Of a DNA stretch of 22,218 nucleotides, positions 7,385 to 14,321 are shown piece after piece. The stretch is from a virus, in the IMG/VR virus record IMGVR_UViG_3300047550_004624, positions 1-22,218 of that record; one strand, written 5' to 3'. Position 1 is the stretch's first letter. Every line of letters begins with the position of its first letter. The notes under the pieces were generated by a model that saw nothing but the letters and a program-made list of their open reading frames with translations, was not told the origin of the DNA and made no database searches. Both the position numbers and the translations under genes were made by a program.

Positions 7385-7848
7385 TATACACCAGTTAATT
7401 GTTTCAGCCAAGTAAGATCAGGATCAACATAAATAATTTTTATTCCACTCATAGACACGAAAGTATCAAATCTTTTTTTAGCATCAGTGTCAAATAAATG
7501 AGTACCATGATCTTGTGACATTATAACTGTTTTTATACCTTCTTGCCATAAGGCCATAATACAATCATTACAACTTTGGCCCGTAACATATGCTATTCCA
7601 TCGTCAGGACGAACAACACAATTAGATAATGCATTTCTTTCAGCATGAATCATCCACGGATATTTTTCTGGTCTTGTATTAGGTAATAATTGATCGTCTA
7701 ATCCGTGAGGAAAACCATTATACCCAACACCTAATATTCTATGATTTTTATCCGTAATTACACAGCCGTGCTGTGTTTGAATATCATGGCTGCGTTGAGA
7801 AACAACCTTTGCCAAGCCTAGAAAATAATTCGTCCACGATGGTCTCAT
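7384..7848 (-). CDS. dCMP deaminase (cytidine/deoxycytidylate deaminase family)
   Basis: This 154-residue zinc deaminase would convert dCMP to dUMP, the precursor of dTMP. The start RPSWTNYFLGLAKVVSQRS matches the N-terminus of dCMP deaminases. The catalytic motif is His68-Ala-Glu70 (IHAERNA), and the zinc pair is Cys93-x2-Cys96 (SCNDC, with Ser where Pro is usual). GVGYNGFPHG (40-49) contributes to nucleotide binding. The ATG at 7848 is the first usable start: an in-frame stop lies upstream, and no Shine-Dalgarno site is present. A promoter -10 ends six bases before it, so translation probably begins on a leaderless mRNA. It stands at the head of the nucleotide block with nrdJ, so pyrimidine supply is the shared task. 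Confidence 0.95.
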   Translation of the reverse strand: MRPSWTNYFLGLAKVVSQRSHDIQTQHGCVITDKNHRILGVGYNGFPHGLDDQLLPNTRPEKYPWMIHAERNALSNCVVRPDDGIAYVTGQSCNDCIMALWQEGIKTVIMSQDHGTHLFDTDAKKRFDTFVSMSGIKIIYVDPDLTWLKQLTGV

Positions 7849-7854
7849 GGATCT

Positions 7855-7882
7855 ATTATAACGAAAAGATGGGTGTGGTCAA
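7855..7882 (-). promoter_or_regulatory. Sigma70-type promoter giving a leaderless dCMP deaminase mRNA
   Basis: On the minus strand TTGACC (complement 7877-7882) is followed by a 16-base spacer and TATAAT (complement 7855-7860). These are five of six and six of six matches to the bacterial housekeeping consensus. Only six bases (AGATCC) separate the -10 from the dCMP deaminase ATG, so the expected transcription start falls on or next to the A of that ATG. It lies in a 37-base gap, one of the few real intergenic spaces here, between the membrane-protein cassette and the nucleotide metabolism genes. Confidence 0.75.
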
Positions 7883-7885
7883 GAA

Positions 7886-8134
7886 TTATTTTGTTGTGAG
7901 CTTATTATACAGAACTAGCGATAATACGCTACCAGCAACACCCATAAGGACTCCTGCTGGAGAAACAGCATCATAGGTGCCTAATAAATACAGTACGGCG
8001 CCGCCCATGTATGAGCCAGCAACACCTAGTGCTACTGTTTTAACAAACCCAAAATTTTCTTCACCAGGAACTATGCTTTTAGCAATAGATCCAACGAATA
8101 GGCCGTATACACACCACACTAAAATATTAAACAT
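7886..8134 (-). CDS. GlsB/YeaQ/YmgE-like small membrane protein
   Basis: This 82-residue protein has three membrane segments (about residues 2-20, 29-51 and 59-76) and the glycine-rich pattern of the transglycosylase-associated (GlsB/YeaQ/YmgE) family. GLFVGSIAKSIVPGEE matches the family's G-x-x-x-G-x-x-A-x-x-x-x-x-P-G signature, and VALGVAGSYMGGAVLYLLG the second helix. Members in bacteria are small stress-related membrane proteins. The old transglycosylase link is not a demonstrated enzymatic activity. In a phage, next to other small membrane proteins and a peptidase, it may act on the membrane or as a holin-like pore, but that is inference. It is the last gene of the cassette, overlaps the upstream gene by 8 bases, and is followed by the dCMP deaminase promoter. 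Confidence 0.85.
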   Translation of the reverse strand: MFNILVWCVYGLFVGSIAKSIVPGEENFGFVKTVALGVAGSYMGGAVLYLLGTYDAVSPAGVLMGVAGSVLSLVLYNKLTTK

Positions 8135-8522
8135 TTGATGCCTCCACTAGAGTAACAACTTCATCATCCGTGAGATTAGCTCCTGTATCTAAAATACCAT
8201 TAAGTAATTGTAGACCATATTTTTCATAGTCTGCTTTTGGTAATTCTCTTCTTAAGATTCGTTTTATTCTGAGTTTAGTAAACATTCCGCGACGAGTACT
8301 ATACTCTTTAATTTCTGAACCATAAAGATTATATTTGTCTTGAGTGGTATAATTTCCGGTTAATTTATTTTTATTGCATTCTTGTAATACTCTGATGACT
8401 GTTAATATAATACTAATCATCATTAAAATAGCAATAACACTACCAAATTTTTCTTCTTCTGGCACACCGGCCTTGCTTAAAACTTTTGAAGCTATTGCTT
8501 TTAATTGTTCTTCATTATTCAT
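8127..8522 (-). CDS. Single-pass membrane protein
   Basis: This is a 131-residue protein with a soluble N-terminal part of about 26 residues (acidic PEEEKFG at 21-27). One clear membrane helix follows (about 28-45, SVIAILMMISIILTVIRV), then a basic domain (TKLRIKRILRRELPKAD, about 82-98) and an acidic C-terminal end (NLTDDEVVTLVEASNV). The positive charge after the helix suggests that the C-terminal domain stays in the cytoplasm. I do not recognise the family. It starts in an ATGA overlap with the stop of the exported Cys-rich protein gene and overlaps the GlsB-like gene by 8 bases. Its operon position suggests a part in lysis or envelope modification, but the sequence shows only a membrane anchor with a basic cytoplasmic tail. 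Confidence 0.85.
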   Translation of the reverse strand: MNNEEQLKAIASKVLSKAGVPEEEKFGSVIAILMMISIILTVIRVLQECNKNKLTGNYTTQDKYNLYGSEIKEYSTRRGMFTKLRIKRILRRELPKADYEKYGLQLLNGILDTGANLTDDEVVTLVEASNV

Positions 8523-8842
8523 TTTTTAATTACTCTACATCCATTAGGGCCGCACATTATTGATGTTGGGCCACTTTTAATTACACCAACAGATGACGGT
8601 TTACCTTGTTCTGGTTCGCAATATCCACAGTCTACCATTTTTATACCATCACCACTTAAATATTTACCAGTACCTTTACATACTGGACAATTTTTTCTTT
8701 CATATTTTTTATCAGGCATTTCTATATGAGTAGATTTTATAATGCCTCCAGATAATACTACAGCTGCTGTTGTTGATCCTTTATATGGAGACGATCCAAA
8801 GATTATCGTAGCAATTAGTAATAAACCAAATACCTTATTCAT
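8519..8842 (-). CDS. Exported protein with a DnaJ-like Cys-rich zinc motif
   Basis: This is a 107-residue protein. It starts MNKVFGLLLIATIIFGSS, a signal peptide or signal anchor (basic start, hydrophobic core at about 4-16). A Cys-rich segment follows: CPVCKGTG at 52-59, then CGYC at 72-75, and finally Cys97 and Cys102. The CxxCxGxG...CxxC arrangement is that of one zinc site of the DnaJ Cys-rich domain, though DnaJ has four such motifs and this protein only two half-motifs. Zinc binding or disulfide formation outside the membrane are both possible. I cannot name a function. The start overlaps the stop of the 53-residue gene upstream (ATGA). Confidence 0.85.
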   Translation of the reverse strand: MNKVFGLLLIATIIFGSSPYKGSTTAAVVLSGGIIKSTHIEMPDKKYERKNCPVCKGTGKYLSGDGIKMVDCGYCEPEQGKPSSVGVIKSGPTSIMCGPNGCRVIKK

Positions 8843-9000
8843 TTGTTTACCCTTGGAAAAATTCTTTTTCTTTTTGGTTTGGGTTTAGGATCATCATCAG
8901 CTTCTGTATTAGATGGCATAAGTAATTTCAGTACCGCTAATATAAAAGTTAACAACATACTGATCAATCGTTGCAATGCAATCTTATCTAATATTCTCAT
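8839..9000 (-). CDS. 53-residue membrane protein with charged C-terminal tail
   Basis: This is a short gene below common length limits. The ATG (complement 8998-9000) is preceded by AAGGTG, a good ribosome site. The stop overlaps the next ATG as ATGA. The protein begins with an amphipathic basic stretch (MRILDKIALQRLISM) and continues with a hydrophobic helix (LLTFILAVLKLLM, about 16-28). A short acidic patch (EADDD) follows, then a Pro/Lys/Arg-rich tail (PKPKPKRKRIFPRV). A single helix with a short basic tail is compatible with a small lysis-associated protein or inner-membrane anchor, but no family is recognised. Gene starts and overlaps fit the neighbouring pattern perfectly, which is the main evidence that it is real. 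Confidence 0.75.
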   Translation of the reverse strand: MRILDKIALQRLISMLLTFILAVLKLLMPSNTEADDDPKPKPKRKRIFPRVNK

Positions 9001-9008
9001 AATACACC

Positions 9009-9932
9009 TTATAAGTAATCAAAGCCGTAATCTGGTAATTTTTGTACAGGAAATCCGTTAAAATTACTAAAGGCATATGTTCCATTTTGTTTAATCATGC
9101 CTTCCGCAACATCGCTATGAATTAAGAAAGAGCCGTCGGGGATCGGTCCCCAGGCTGGATGACCACCATCATTCCATTTGCCCCAGCTATTCTGCACTAA
9201 GAATGATGTGTCTCCATTAGTATCGTCACAAGCTATCCAAGCCATACAATGAGCCCAGCTACCGCTAGTTCTAGCAAATCCTTTACTATCTCTTTTATTA
9301 CTAAAACCATAATTAGAACATACTGCTATTCCATAACCATTCGCTAAGGCATCTCGCGCTTCTTCAACAGTTTTAATTAATGATACTGTTTTAATTTGAT
9401 GGTCGTTAGCAAGATCTAAAACTTTGTCCGGTACGCCTCTGCCACCCCACCCTGCACCAAGCATTCCATCATATTTACTTAGGTCAACAACTCCCTTATA
9501 GTTTTTGCGAACCAGAATTCCACCAATCTTGTTAACAAATTCAGCCGCCTTACTACCTGTCATACCCTGACCACTCCAGCCACGAGCACCATAAATAGCT
9601 TCTGTAGCGCCCCTAGCTATCCAACTTTCTTTTTCACCCAGTATATCGATCTCTACTGCTCTACTAACATCACAAGCATTTCTTGTTCCATGGCTTACGC
9701 AATCACCAGTAATTTGTCGTTCTTCATAAGGCTTCTTATCAAACTTTAATACGCTTTTGTATGGCGTTGATAATTTACCTTTGCCACTATCTGTAATTCT
9801 AGAACTAGCATCACCAAAGAGTGGATATTTTAAAATTTCCATCAAGTGATCAAATTCTAGCTGATTCCATATGGCTCCTTGAAAGCCTTGTCTATAATTG
9901 TTATAAAGATCTGCTGGTGATAAACGAGCCAT
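9009..9932 (-). CDS. Papain-like (C1 family) cysteine peptidase
   Basis: This is a 307-residue protein with a complete papain-type catalytic set. Gln73 (oxyanion hole) and Cys78 sit in RQITGDCVSHGTRNACD, His228 in GSWAHCMAWIACD, and Asn248 in VQNSWGKWNDGG. The order Gln-Cys-His-Asn and the NSWG signature are those of clan CA, family C1. It has no signal peptide. About 65 residues precede the peptidase domain, and about 45 follow the Asn region. It could cleave peptide cross-links of the host wall as an unusual endolysin, process virion proteins, or act in the host cytoplasm. It lies in a run of membrane-protein genes with a holin-like member upstream, which favours a lysis role, but that is inference. 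It abuts the upstream gene with no gap. Confidence 0.92.
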   Translation of the reverse strand: MARLSPADLYNNYRQGFQGAIWNQLEFDHLMEILKYPLFGDASSRITDSGKGKLSTPYKSVLKFDKKPYEERQITGDCVSHGTRNACDVSRAVEIDILGEKESWIARGATEAIYGARGWSGQGMTGSKAAEFVNKIGGILVRKNYKGVVDLSKYDGMLGAGWGGRGVPDKVLDLANDHQIKTVSLIKTVEEARDALANGYGIAVCSNYGFSNKRDSKGFARTSGSWAHCMAWIACDDTNGDTSFLVQNSWGKWNDGGHPAWGPIPDGSFLIHSDVAEGMIKQNGTYAFSNFNGFPVQKLPDYGFDYL

Positions 9933-10430
9933 TTATTTTGCTCCTTGTAAACAAGCCCATGCTAATGCTTTAAAACCTTCTGATGCTTGAACTCGTGATT
10001 CTTTATTTAGTGCAACACTATCATCGCCAACAGCTTCAACCATAACAGCCTTGCAAGCTTCTGCTAATTTAGGATATTTATTTTTCATATCTAACTTTAG
10101 CATAGTACCCGCTAGCTTGTTTGCTTGTCTAATTTCTTCTGTATTTTTAATAACCTCGTCCTCACCATCTAAGGATACAAGAGTTGCCAAATCTACATAT
10201 AAACTAGCTAATCTTTTACCATCAATTTTACGATCAACATCACCATCTTTTAAAACCTCAACCACCTCATCGGCTTTGGCTCTTAATCCTTCTCTGGTTG
10301 GTGCTGATAACTCTTCAATCTCAATCACAACAGGTTTTGGACGATTGACCAATAATCCAAGATCTGGCTTAAAGAATCCAATCACAATTAATAATCCACC
10401 TAGTGATAGTAATAATGTTTTAGTATTCAT
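9933..10430 (-). CDS. N-terminally anchored exported protein, function unknown
   Basis: This 165-residue protein has a basic start and one hydrophobic helix (about residues 5-21, TLLLSLGGLLIVIGFF). A Pro-rich linker (NRPKPVVIEI) follows, and then a soluble helical domain of about 125 residues ending in WACLQGAK. The domain is charged, with regularly spaced hydrophobic residues (EGLRAKADEVVEVLKDGD, LASLYVDLATLVS), indicating a helical bundle. There is no lipobox. The topology is that of an inner-membrane-anchored periplasmic or cell-surface protein. An anchored i-spanin is a formal alternative, but the long globular domain is unlike the usual coiled coil. It begins in an ATGA overlap with the upstream gene and directly abuts the peptidase gene. 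Confidence 0.87.
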   Translation of the reverse strand: MNTKTLLLSLGGLLIVIGFFKPDLGLLVNRPKPVVIEIEELSAPTREGLRAKADEVVEVLKDGDVDRKIDGKRLASLYVDLATLVSLDGEDEVIKNTEEIRQANKLAGTMLKLDMKNKYPKLAEACKAVMVEAVGDDSVALNKESRVQASEGFKALAWACLQGAK

Positions 10431-10804
10431 TTTGTCTCCTTATCTCCACAAACCACAGGACTTAAATATGGAAACATTTGATCTGCAACTTCTACAGCTT
10501 TACTGCATCCACATTCGGCAGCCAAATCTCTCGTTTGTTTCCAGCTCACAATGAGTTTGAAAAATATATCTTCCTTAGTTGTAACCACAGGTTTTACTGA
10601 TGGAACAACAACAGCAACTGGAGTTACTGGCTTTAGTGGAGATACATTCTTAAATTTTTCTATTAATCCACCCAAAAATGTTTGAACAGGGCTTAGTTTA
10701 TCCTTAAATAATACCCATAGCACTAAGCCGACACCGGCATATAGGGCCAAATCCATTGGTCCAACTTTGCTAGCAAATTCTTCAAAAGTCTCTGTGTAAT
10801 TCAT
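10427..10804 (-). CDS. Small membrane protein with Pro/Val-rich linker
   Basis: This 125-residue protein has a short polar N-terminus (MNYTETFEEFASKVG), one membrane helix (about 18-33, DLALYAGVGLVLWVLF) and an amphipathic stretch. A low-complexity Pro/Val linker follows (about 56-75, PLKPVTPVAVVVPSVKPVV), then a C-terminal helical domain with Cys98, Cys100 and Cys118. The design (anchor, flexible spacer, small Cys-containing head) resembles a tethered periplasmic protein such as a spanin component or wall-spanning anchor. The family is not recognised. Both ends overlap neighbours as ATGA. It shares its general architecture (anchor, linker, helical domain) with the next gene downstream, so the two may work together in the envelope. 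Confidence 0.86.
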   Translation of the reverse strand: MNYTETFEEFASKVGPMDLALYAGVGLVLWVLFKDKLSPVQTFLGGLIEKFKNVSPLKPVTPVAVVVPSVKPVVTTKEDIFFKLIVSWKQTRDLAAECGCSKAVEVADQMFPYLSPVVCGDKETK

Positions 10805-11187
10805 AGTCCAGCCTCTCTTTTAATAAAAACGCCCGTATTTCTGAAAATTGTAACCGTAGCATCAATAGTAGCGCTCACCATGATCATGAGGATATTTTTG
10901 ATGTACTTATGTATTATAGGCTCAACAAGGTTAGGAACAAAAGGAACATCGATTATTAAAAATACTTTATCATAAAAACTATTTAATAATTCTAACGCTA
11001 AAGCTTTTTTATCTGGATTGCTTAGATCGTTACCTATAGCCTCTATAATCTGTACGACACTAGCTGTTGTTAATTGTAAAAGTTTCCACGCTTCGCCAAG
11101 AGCAAAACGCTTAACTTCATTTACTCTTTCTTTTGTGCTGACTATTAGTTTTTCTACTTCTGCTCTTATTAGTTCTTGGCTTGACAT
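10801..11187 (-). CDS. Hypothetical protein with hydrophobic C-terminal half
   Basis: This is a 128-residue protein with a charged helical N-terminal half (about 1-70). A conspicuous segment follows, rich in Val, Ile, Phe and Pro (LIIDVPFVPNLVEPIIHKYI, about 77-96). A second hydrophobic stretch (ILMIMVSATIDATVTIF, about 98-114) and a short basic end (KREAGL) complete it. The long hydrophobic part could lie on or in the membrane as an amphipathic hairpin, but not as an obvious two-helix holin. Its ATG at 11187 follows AGAGGT at usable spacing, and its first 71 bases lie inside the 3' end of the holin-like gene in another frame. That overlap is unusually long for this genome. I do not recognise the family. 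Confidence 0.83.
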   Translation of the reverse strand: MSSQELIRAEVEKLIVSTKERVNEVKRFALGEAWKLLQLTTASVVQIIEAIGNDLSNPDKKALALELLNSFYDKVFLIIDVPFVPNLVEPIIHKYIKNILMIMVSATIDATVTIFRNTGVFIKREAGL

Positions 11188-11476
11188 CTTTTTTTACCTC
11201 TTTTTCTATAACAGCTGGTTGCTCTATCAATTTATTTGACTCAGTTTGATTACTCCACCAAATTTTCTTAATTTCATTACGACCCTTAACATATCTAAAT
11301 AATACAGTTAATTGACCAATAATTAGTATTAAGGCTTCTAGTCCTCGACTAGTTTCTTGAATCAGATCTTCTTTCTGAGAATTTTCACTAATTAATCCTA
11401 ATAAGTATGCGCCACTAAATAAGAAACTTACTAGGGTAAACCAAAATTCACTAGTTTTGTATCCTGGTTTAATCAT
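11117..11476 (-). CDS. Two-helix membrane protein, holin candidate
   Basis: This 119-residue protein starts at the ATG complement to 11474-11476. It has two membrane helices (about 10-29, EFWFTLVSFLFSGAYLLGLI, and 43-62, GLEALILIIGQLTVLFRYV) joined by a polar loop. A long strongly basic C-terminal tail follows (ending KSRSRKTNSQHKRKSK). Two helices with both ends on the cytoplasmic side and a basic tail is the topology of class II holins, which open the membrane at lysis. The open frame extends 50 codons further upstream, to 11626. That part lies within the metzincin gene and lacks its own ribosome site, so I start after that gene's stop, where an AAGAAAG site is placed. Holin function is inferred from topology and cassette position. 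Confidence 0.75.
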   Translation of the reverse strand: MIKPGYKTSEFWFTLVSFLFSGAYLLGLISENSQKEDLIQETSRGLEALILIIGQLTVLFRYVKGRNEIKKIWWSNQTESNKLIEQPAVIEKEVKKDVKPRTNKSRSRKTNSQHKRKSK

Positions 11477-11494
11477 ATTTATATACACTTTCTT

Positions 11495-11521
11495 ATTATA
11501 AAATATTGATTTTGCCAACAA
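11495..11521 (-). promoter_or_regulatory. Weak candidate promoter before the membrane-protein cassette
   Basis: On the minus strand TTGTTG (complement 11516-11521) is followed after 15 bases by TATAAT (complement 11495-11500), 18 bases before the holin-like ATG. The spacer is shorter than the optimum, and the -35 matches only four of six. It overlaps the last codons of the metzincin gene. It could drive the cassette, but AT-rich sequence yields such matches easily. Confidence 0.3.
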
Positions 11522-14321
11522 GCTGAGATTTTGATTGATTTTCGTCGAAACCACAACCAAGATGAATATTCGGAGTATTATTGGCAATATCAGTCTGTTG
11601 CGTGTTCGTTTGTTGAATACTAACAATATTAAAATTAGTGTCGAGTGTTGGAATTCCTTCGCTTTCGCCAGGATTTATTTCTTCATACCCAAAATCTACT
11701 AAATTTTTTAAAGTTAATTGGCTTAGTACTCTAGTTTCTCCAGGATTTGGAGCTGAACCAACCATTAATTCATTTAATACGCCAGGATAATTGGGTTTTT
11801 CTGTTGATGGTGAGAAATATCTAGATTGATTTTCCCAATGAGAGTTAACAGTGCCTGATCCTCCAGTTATTTCTAATGGTATATTAATTGGTTGATATAA
11901 ATAGCTAGATAATCCTGTGATACTATTATATGCCATTTGTGTTTGCTCATATGCTGTTCCATTTAAAAATCCACAGGATGTATTATAAGTATTTTGTGGA
12001 CATATTGTTGGCGATGGTGGATATATATTCCAAAACACCCCAACTCCTAAAGCGTGTAATAACTCATGACTAATAATATCTATCCAATTAGAAATATTAT
12101 ATCTATTTAGATAAAATAAATTAATATATACTGAATAACTAATAGTATTAATTTTTATAGGATTAGAATTACTAAGACTTACATAAGAATTTGGTGCTGC
12201 TTTAGCAACGTATAACGCAGATTCTGCATACTCAAAATTAATAGAGTCAGCAATAGCTCCTTGAAATTGTTCGTAGCCACTAATTCCTCTTATTCCGCTT
12301 ATAACATCATCTTTATATTTAATAAATTTACTTAATCTATTAACTGCTGAGAATATATATTCTTCCCAAGGAGACATTGACAATATTTGATTATTATTTA
12401 GTGCAGTGTTGAGCGCGCTACTAATGCTGTCAACATCAAATAAATATGTCAAAGACTCTGGTGGCGGTCCTTCTGGCATAATCATACCGCTTAGTGTTCC
12501 GGGACTTGTACCAATAGCATTAATAGCGTAAACTTTGAATCTATAATTGTTACCATTGATTAGACCAGATACATGAATAGAATTTGTCGTTGCTGCTACA
12601 GTCGTAAGTTCTGTCCAATCACCTAAAGGAAATCCTGTGGAAGCGATCTCAATTTTATATGAAGTTATTGGAGAGCCGTTATCATTAGCTGGTGGAGTCC
12701 AATATACTATAGCTGCTGCATTTAAAGCTTGTGCTGATACAGAGACTGGTTGTTCAGGAGCTGTTGGTTGTGGAATAATTGTGCTGCTTGGTAAGCTGTA
12801 TGGTCCTACACCAATAATATTTGTGGCAGCTACTCTAAATTTATAAGAAGAGCCATTAACTAGTCCAGATATTAGCGTAGAGGTTCCAGACACAGGAACG
12901 CCATAGTTTGTCCATGTTGTTCCATTATTTGATGATATTTGTATTCTATAATCAACAATAGGTAATCCCCCAGTATTAGTAGGAGTACTCCACGATAAAT
13001 TTACCGATTGATTTAGTGGGGTTCCTTGAATATTTGTTGGAGGCGCAGGTGGCGTAGATCCAGGAGTTACAGATACTGATAGCTTACTAAATTGTCCAGC
13101 ACCAACAATATTTACAGCAGCAACTCTAAAAGAATAAGATTGTCCTGGTGTTAAATTACTGATGGTGGCCGTGGTATTAGTATTATATCCATCATTATAC
13201 TGTATCCAACTAGTTCCGTCGTAATATTGAATAATATAATCTAGTAACAATACATTTAAACCGCCAGTATTTGTTGGTGGTGTCCAAGCTATTGTAACAG
13301 AACCTTCACCCAAGCCCGTAATTGCCGGTTGGGACGGAACATCTGGCGGAGATATTGGTCTTGCTAGAGCTTTATTACTCCATACACTACTACCTCCCGG
13401 AACATTATATGTAGTAGATCCCATAACATTATAAGCTCTAATTGTAAAGGCATAAAATAAACCATCTTTTAAGTTTGTTACTCTATATAAATTAGTATTA
13501 TTAGTATTGGCAACCCTTCTGGTTGTAAGATCAAAAGGAACAGAATTTTGTGGTGTTGGAATATATGCCTGGGCTTCTGCTAAGGTTTTAAATCCTGCGC
13601 ATCTTATGCCATATTCGACAATTGCTTTTCCGCCATTGTTTGTTGGAGGAATCCATGACAAATCTACCGATTGATTGTTTCCTAAACGAATTGCTCTAAG
13701 ATTCGTTGGAGCAGATGGTGGGGCAAATACTAATACTGTCTGTGGTGCGCTTGATTCTCCCCAACCACTTCCATTTTTTGCAGATACTCTACAAAGATAT
13801 GTAGTTCCATTAACTAAACCTGTCAATATGTAAGAAAATGTTGTTGAAGTTATATCTGGTGTTGTTGTCCATGATGTTCCGCCATTAGACGAATATTCTA
13901 TCCTGTATGCTGAAATATTAGTAGATCCAACGTGGGTTGGCGCCGACCATTTTATGTTGATACTTCCGATATTGTTTGCTGCAACAATATTGATTGGTGC
14001 CGCTGGTGTTGCTGAAAGAGTTTTAACTTGAAGAGTTTTTGAGCTATATGGCCCTATTCCTCTGGTTGGATGAGCAGCTCGTATTCTGAAAGTATAAAAA
14101 AGAGATGGATTTAAGAGTTGTGCTGGATTGCCAACCGCAGTAAAAAAAGCGGTTGTTACTGACATACCATACAATCCGGCAAGTTGCCAAGAAACACCAT
14201 TATTGGTGCTGTATTGTAATTCATAATATCCTTTAGTTCCGGGATCTGCTCTTGTCCACGTTAAAGAGAAAGATAGTATACCAGGTAGTACTGAAGTAAT
14301 AGTGGTGACTGGAACGGCCAT
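11496..14321 (-). CDS. FN3-repeat protein with C-terminal metzincin-like zinc protease domain
   Basis: This 941-residue protein of two parts is probably a virion surface component. Residues 1-616 are six fibronectin type III-like units. They are recognised by repeated ends such as GLVNGTTYLCRVSAKN and VNIVGAGQFS and by the W-x-P-P-T-N-x-G turns (for example WTPPTNTGG at 346). Residues about 625-885 hold HELLHALG (His752, Glu753, His756), a third His in SHWEN (828), and a Met-turn-like NELMVG (850-855). A C-terminal LKNLVDFGYEE follows. That order, including H-W and E-L-M, resembles leishmanolysin-like (M8) metzincins rather than a chance HExxH. A protease carried on the particle could cut host surface proteins. 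No signal peptide is seen. The ATG at 14321 follows AAAGGA. Confidence 0.88.
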   Translation of the reverse strand: MAVPVTTITSVLPGILSFSLTWTRADPGTKGYYELQYSTNNGVSWQLAGLYGMSVTTAFFTAVGNPAQLLNPSLFYTFRIRAAHPTRGIGPYSSKTLQVKTLSATPAAPINIVAANNIGSINIKWSAPTHVGSTNISAYRIEYSSNGGTSWTTTPDITSTTFSYILTGLVNGTTYLCRVSAKNGSGWGESSAPQTVLVFAPPSAPTNLRAIRLGNNQSVDLSWIPPTNNGGKAIVEYGIRCAGFKTLAEAQAYIPTPQNSVPFDLTTRRVANTNNTNLYRVTNLKDGLFYAFTIRAYNVMGSTTYNVPGGSSVWSNKALARPISPPDVPSQPAITGLGEGSVTIAWTPPTNTGGLNVLLLDYIIQYYDGTSWIQYNDGYNTNTTATISNLTPGQSYSFRVAAVNIVGAGQFSKLSVSVTPGSTPPAPPTNIQGTPLNQSVNLSWSTPTNTGGLPIVDYRIQISSNNGTTWTNYGVPVSGTSTLISGLVNGSSYKFRVAATNIIGVGPYSLPSSTIIPQPTAPEQPVSVSAQALNAAAIVYWTPPANDNGSPITSYKIEIASTGFPLGDWTELTTVAATTNSIHVSGLINGNNYRFKVYAINAIGTSPGTLSGMIMPEGPPPESLTYLFDVDSISSALNTALNNNQILSMSPWEEYIFSAVNRLSKFIKYKDDVISGIRGISGYEQFQGAIADSINFEYAESALYVAKAAPNSYVSLSNSNPIKINTISYSVYINLFYLNRYNISNWIDIISHELLHALGVGVFWNIYPPSPTICPQNTYNTSCGFLNGTAYEQTQMAYNSITGLSSYLYQPINIPLEITGGSGTVNSHWENQSRYFSPSTEKPNYPGVLNELMVGSAPNPGETRVLSQLTLKNLVDFGYEEINPGESEGIPTLDTNFNIVSIQQTNTQQTDIANNTPNIHLGCGFDENQSKSQLVGKINIL

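Noticed and set aside
8519-8842. DnaJ chaperone fragment
   Set aside because: Only two CxxC half-motifs and no J domain; an exported protein with a Cys-rich zinc motif is the better description.
11476-11483. TATAAATA on the minus strand as a T4-type late promoter
   Set aside because: It overlaps the ATG of the holin-like gene, so transcription would start inside the gene. It is more likely chance in AT-rich DNA.
11477-11626. N-terminal extension of the holin-like protein upstream to 11626
   Set aside because: It lies entirely within the 3' end of the metzincin gene, lacks a ribosome site and reads as low-quality basic sequence. The internal ATG directly after that gene's stop is more plausible.
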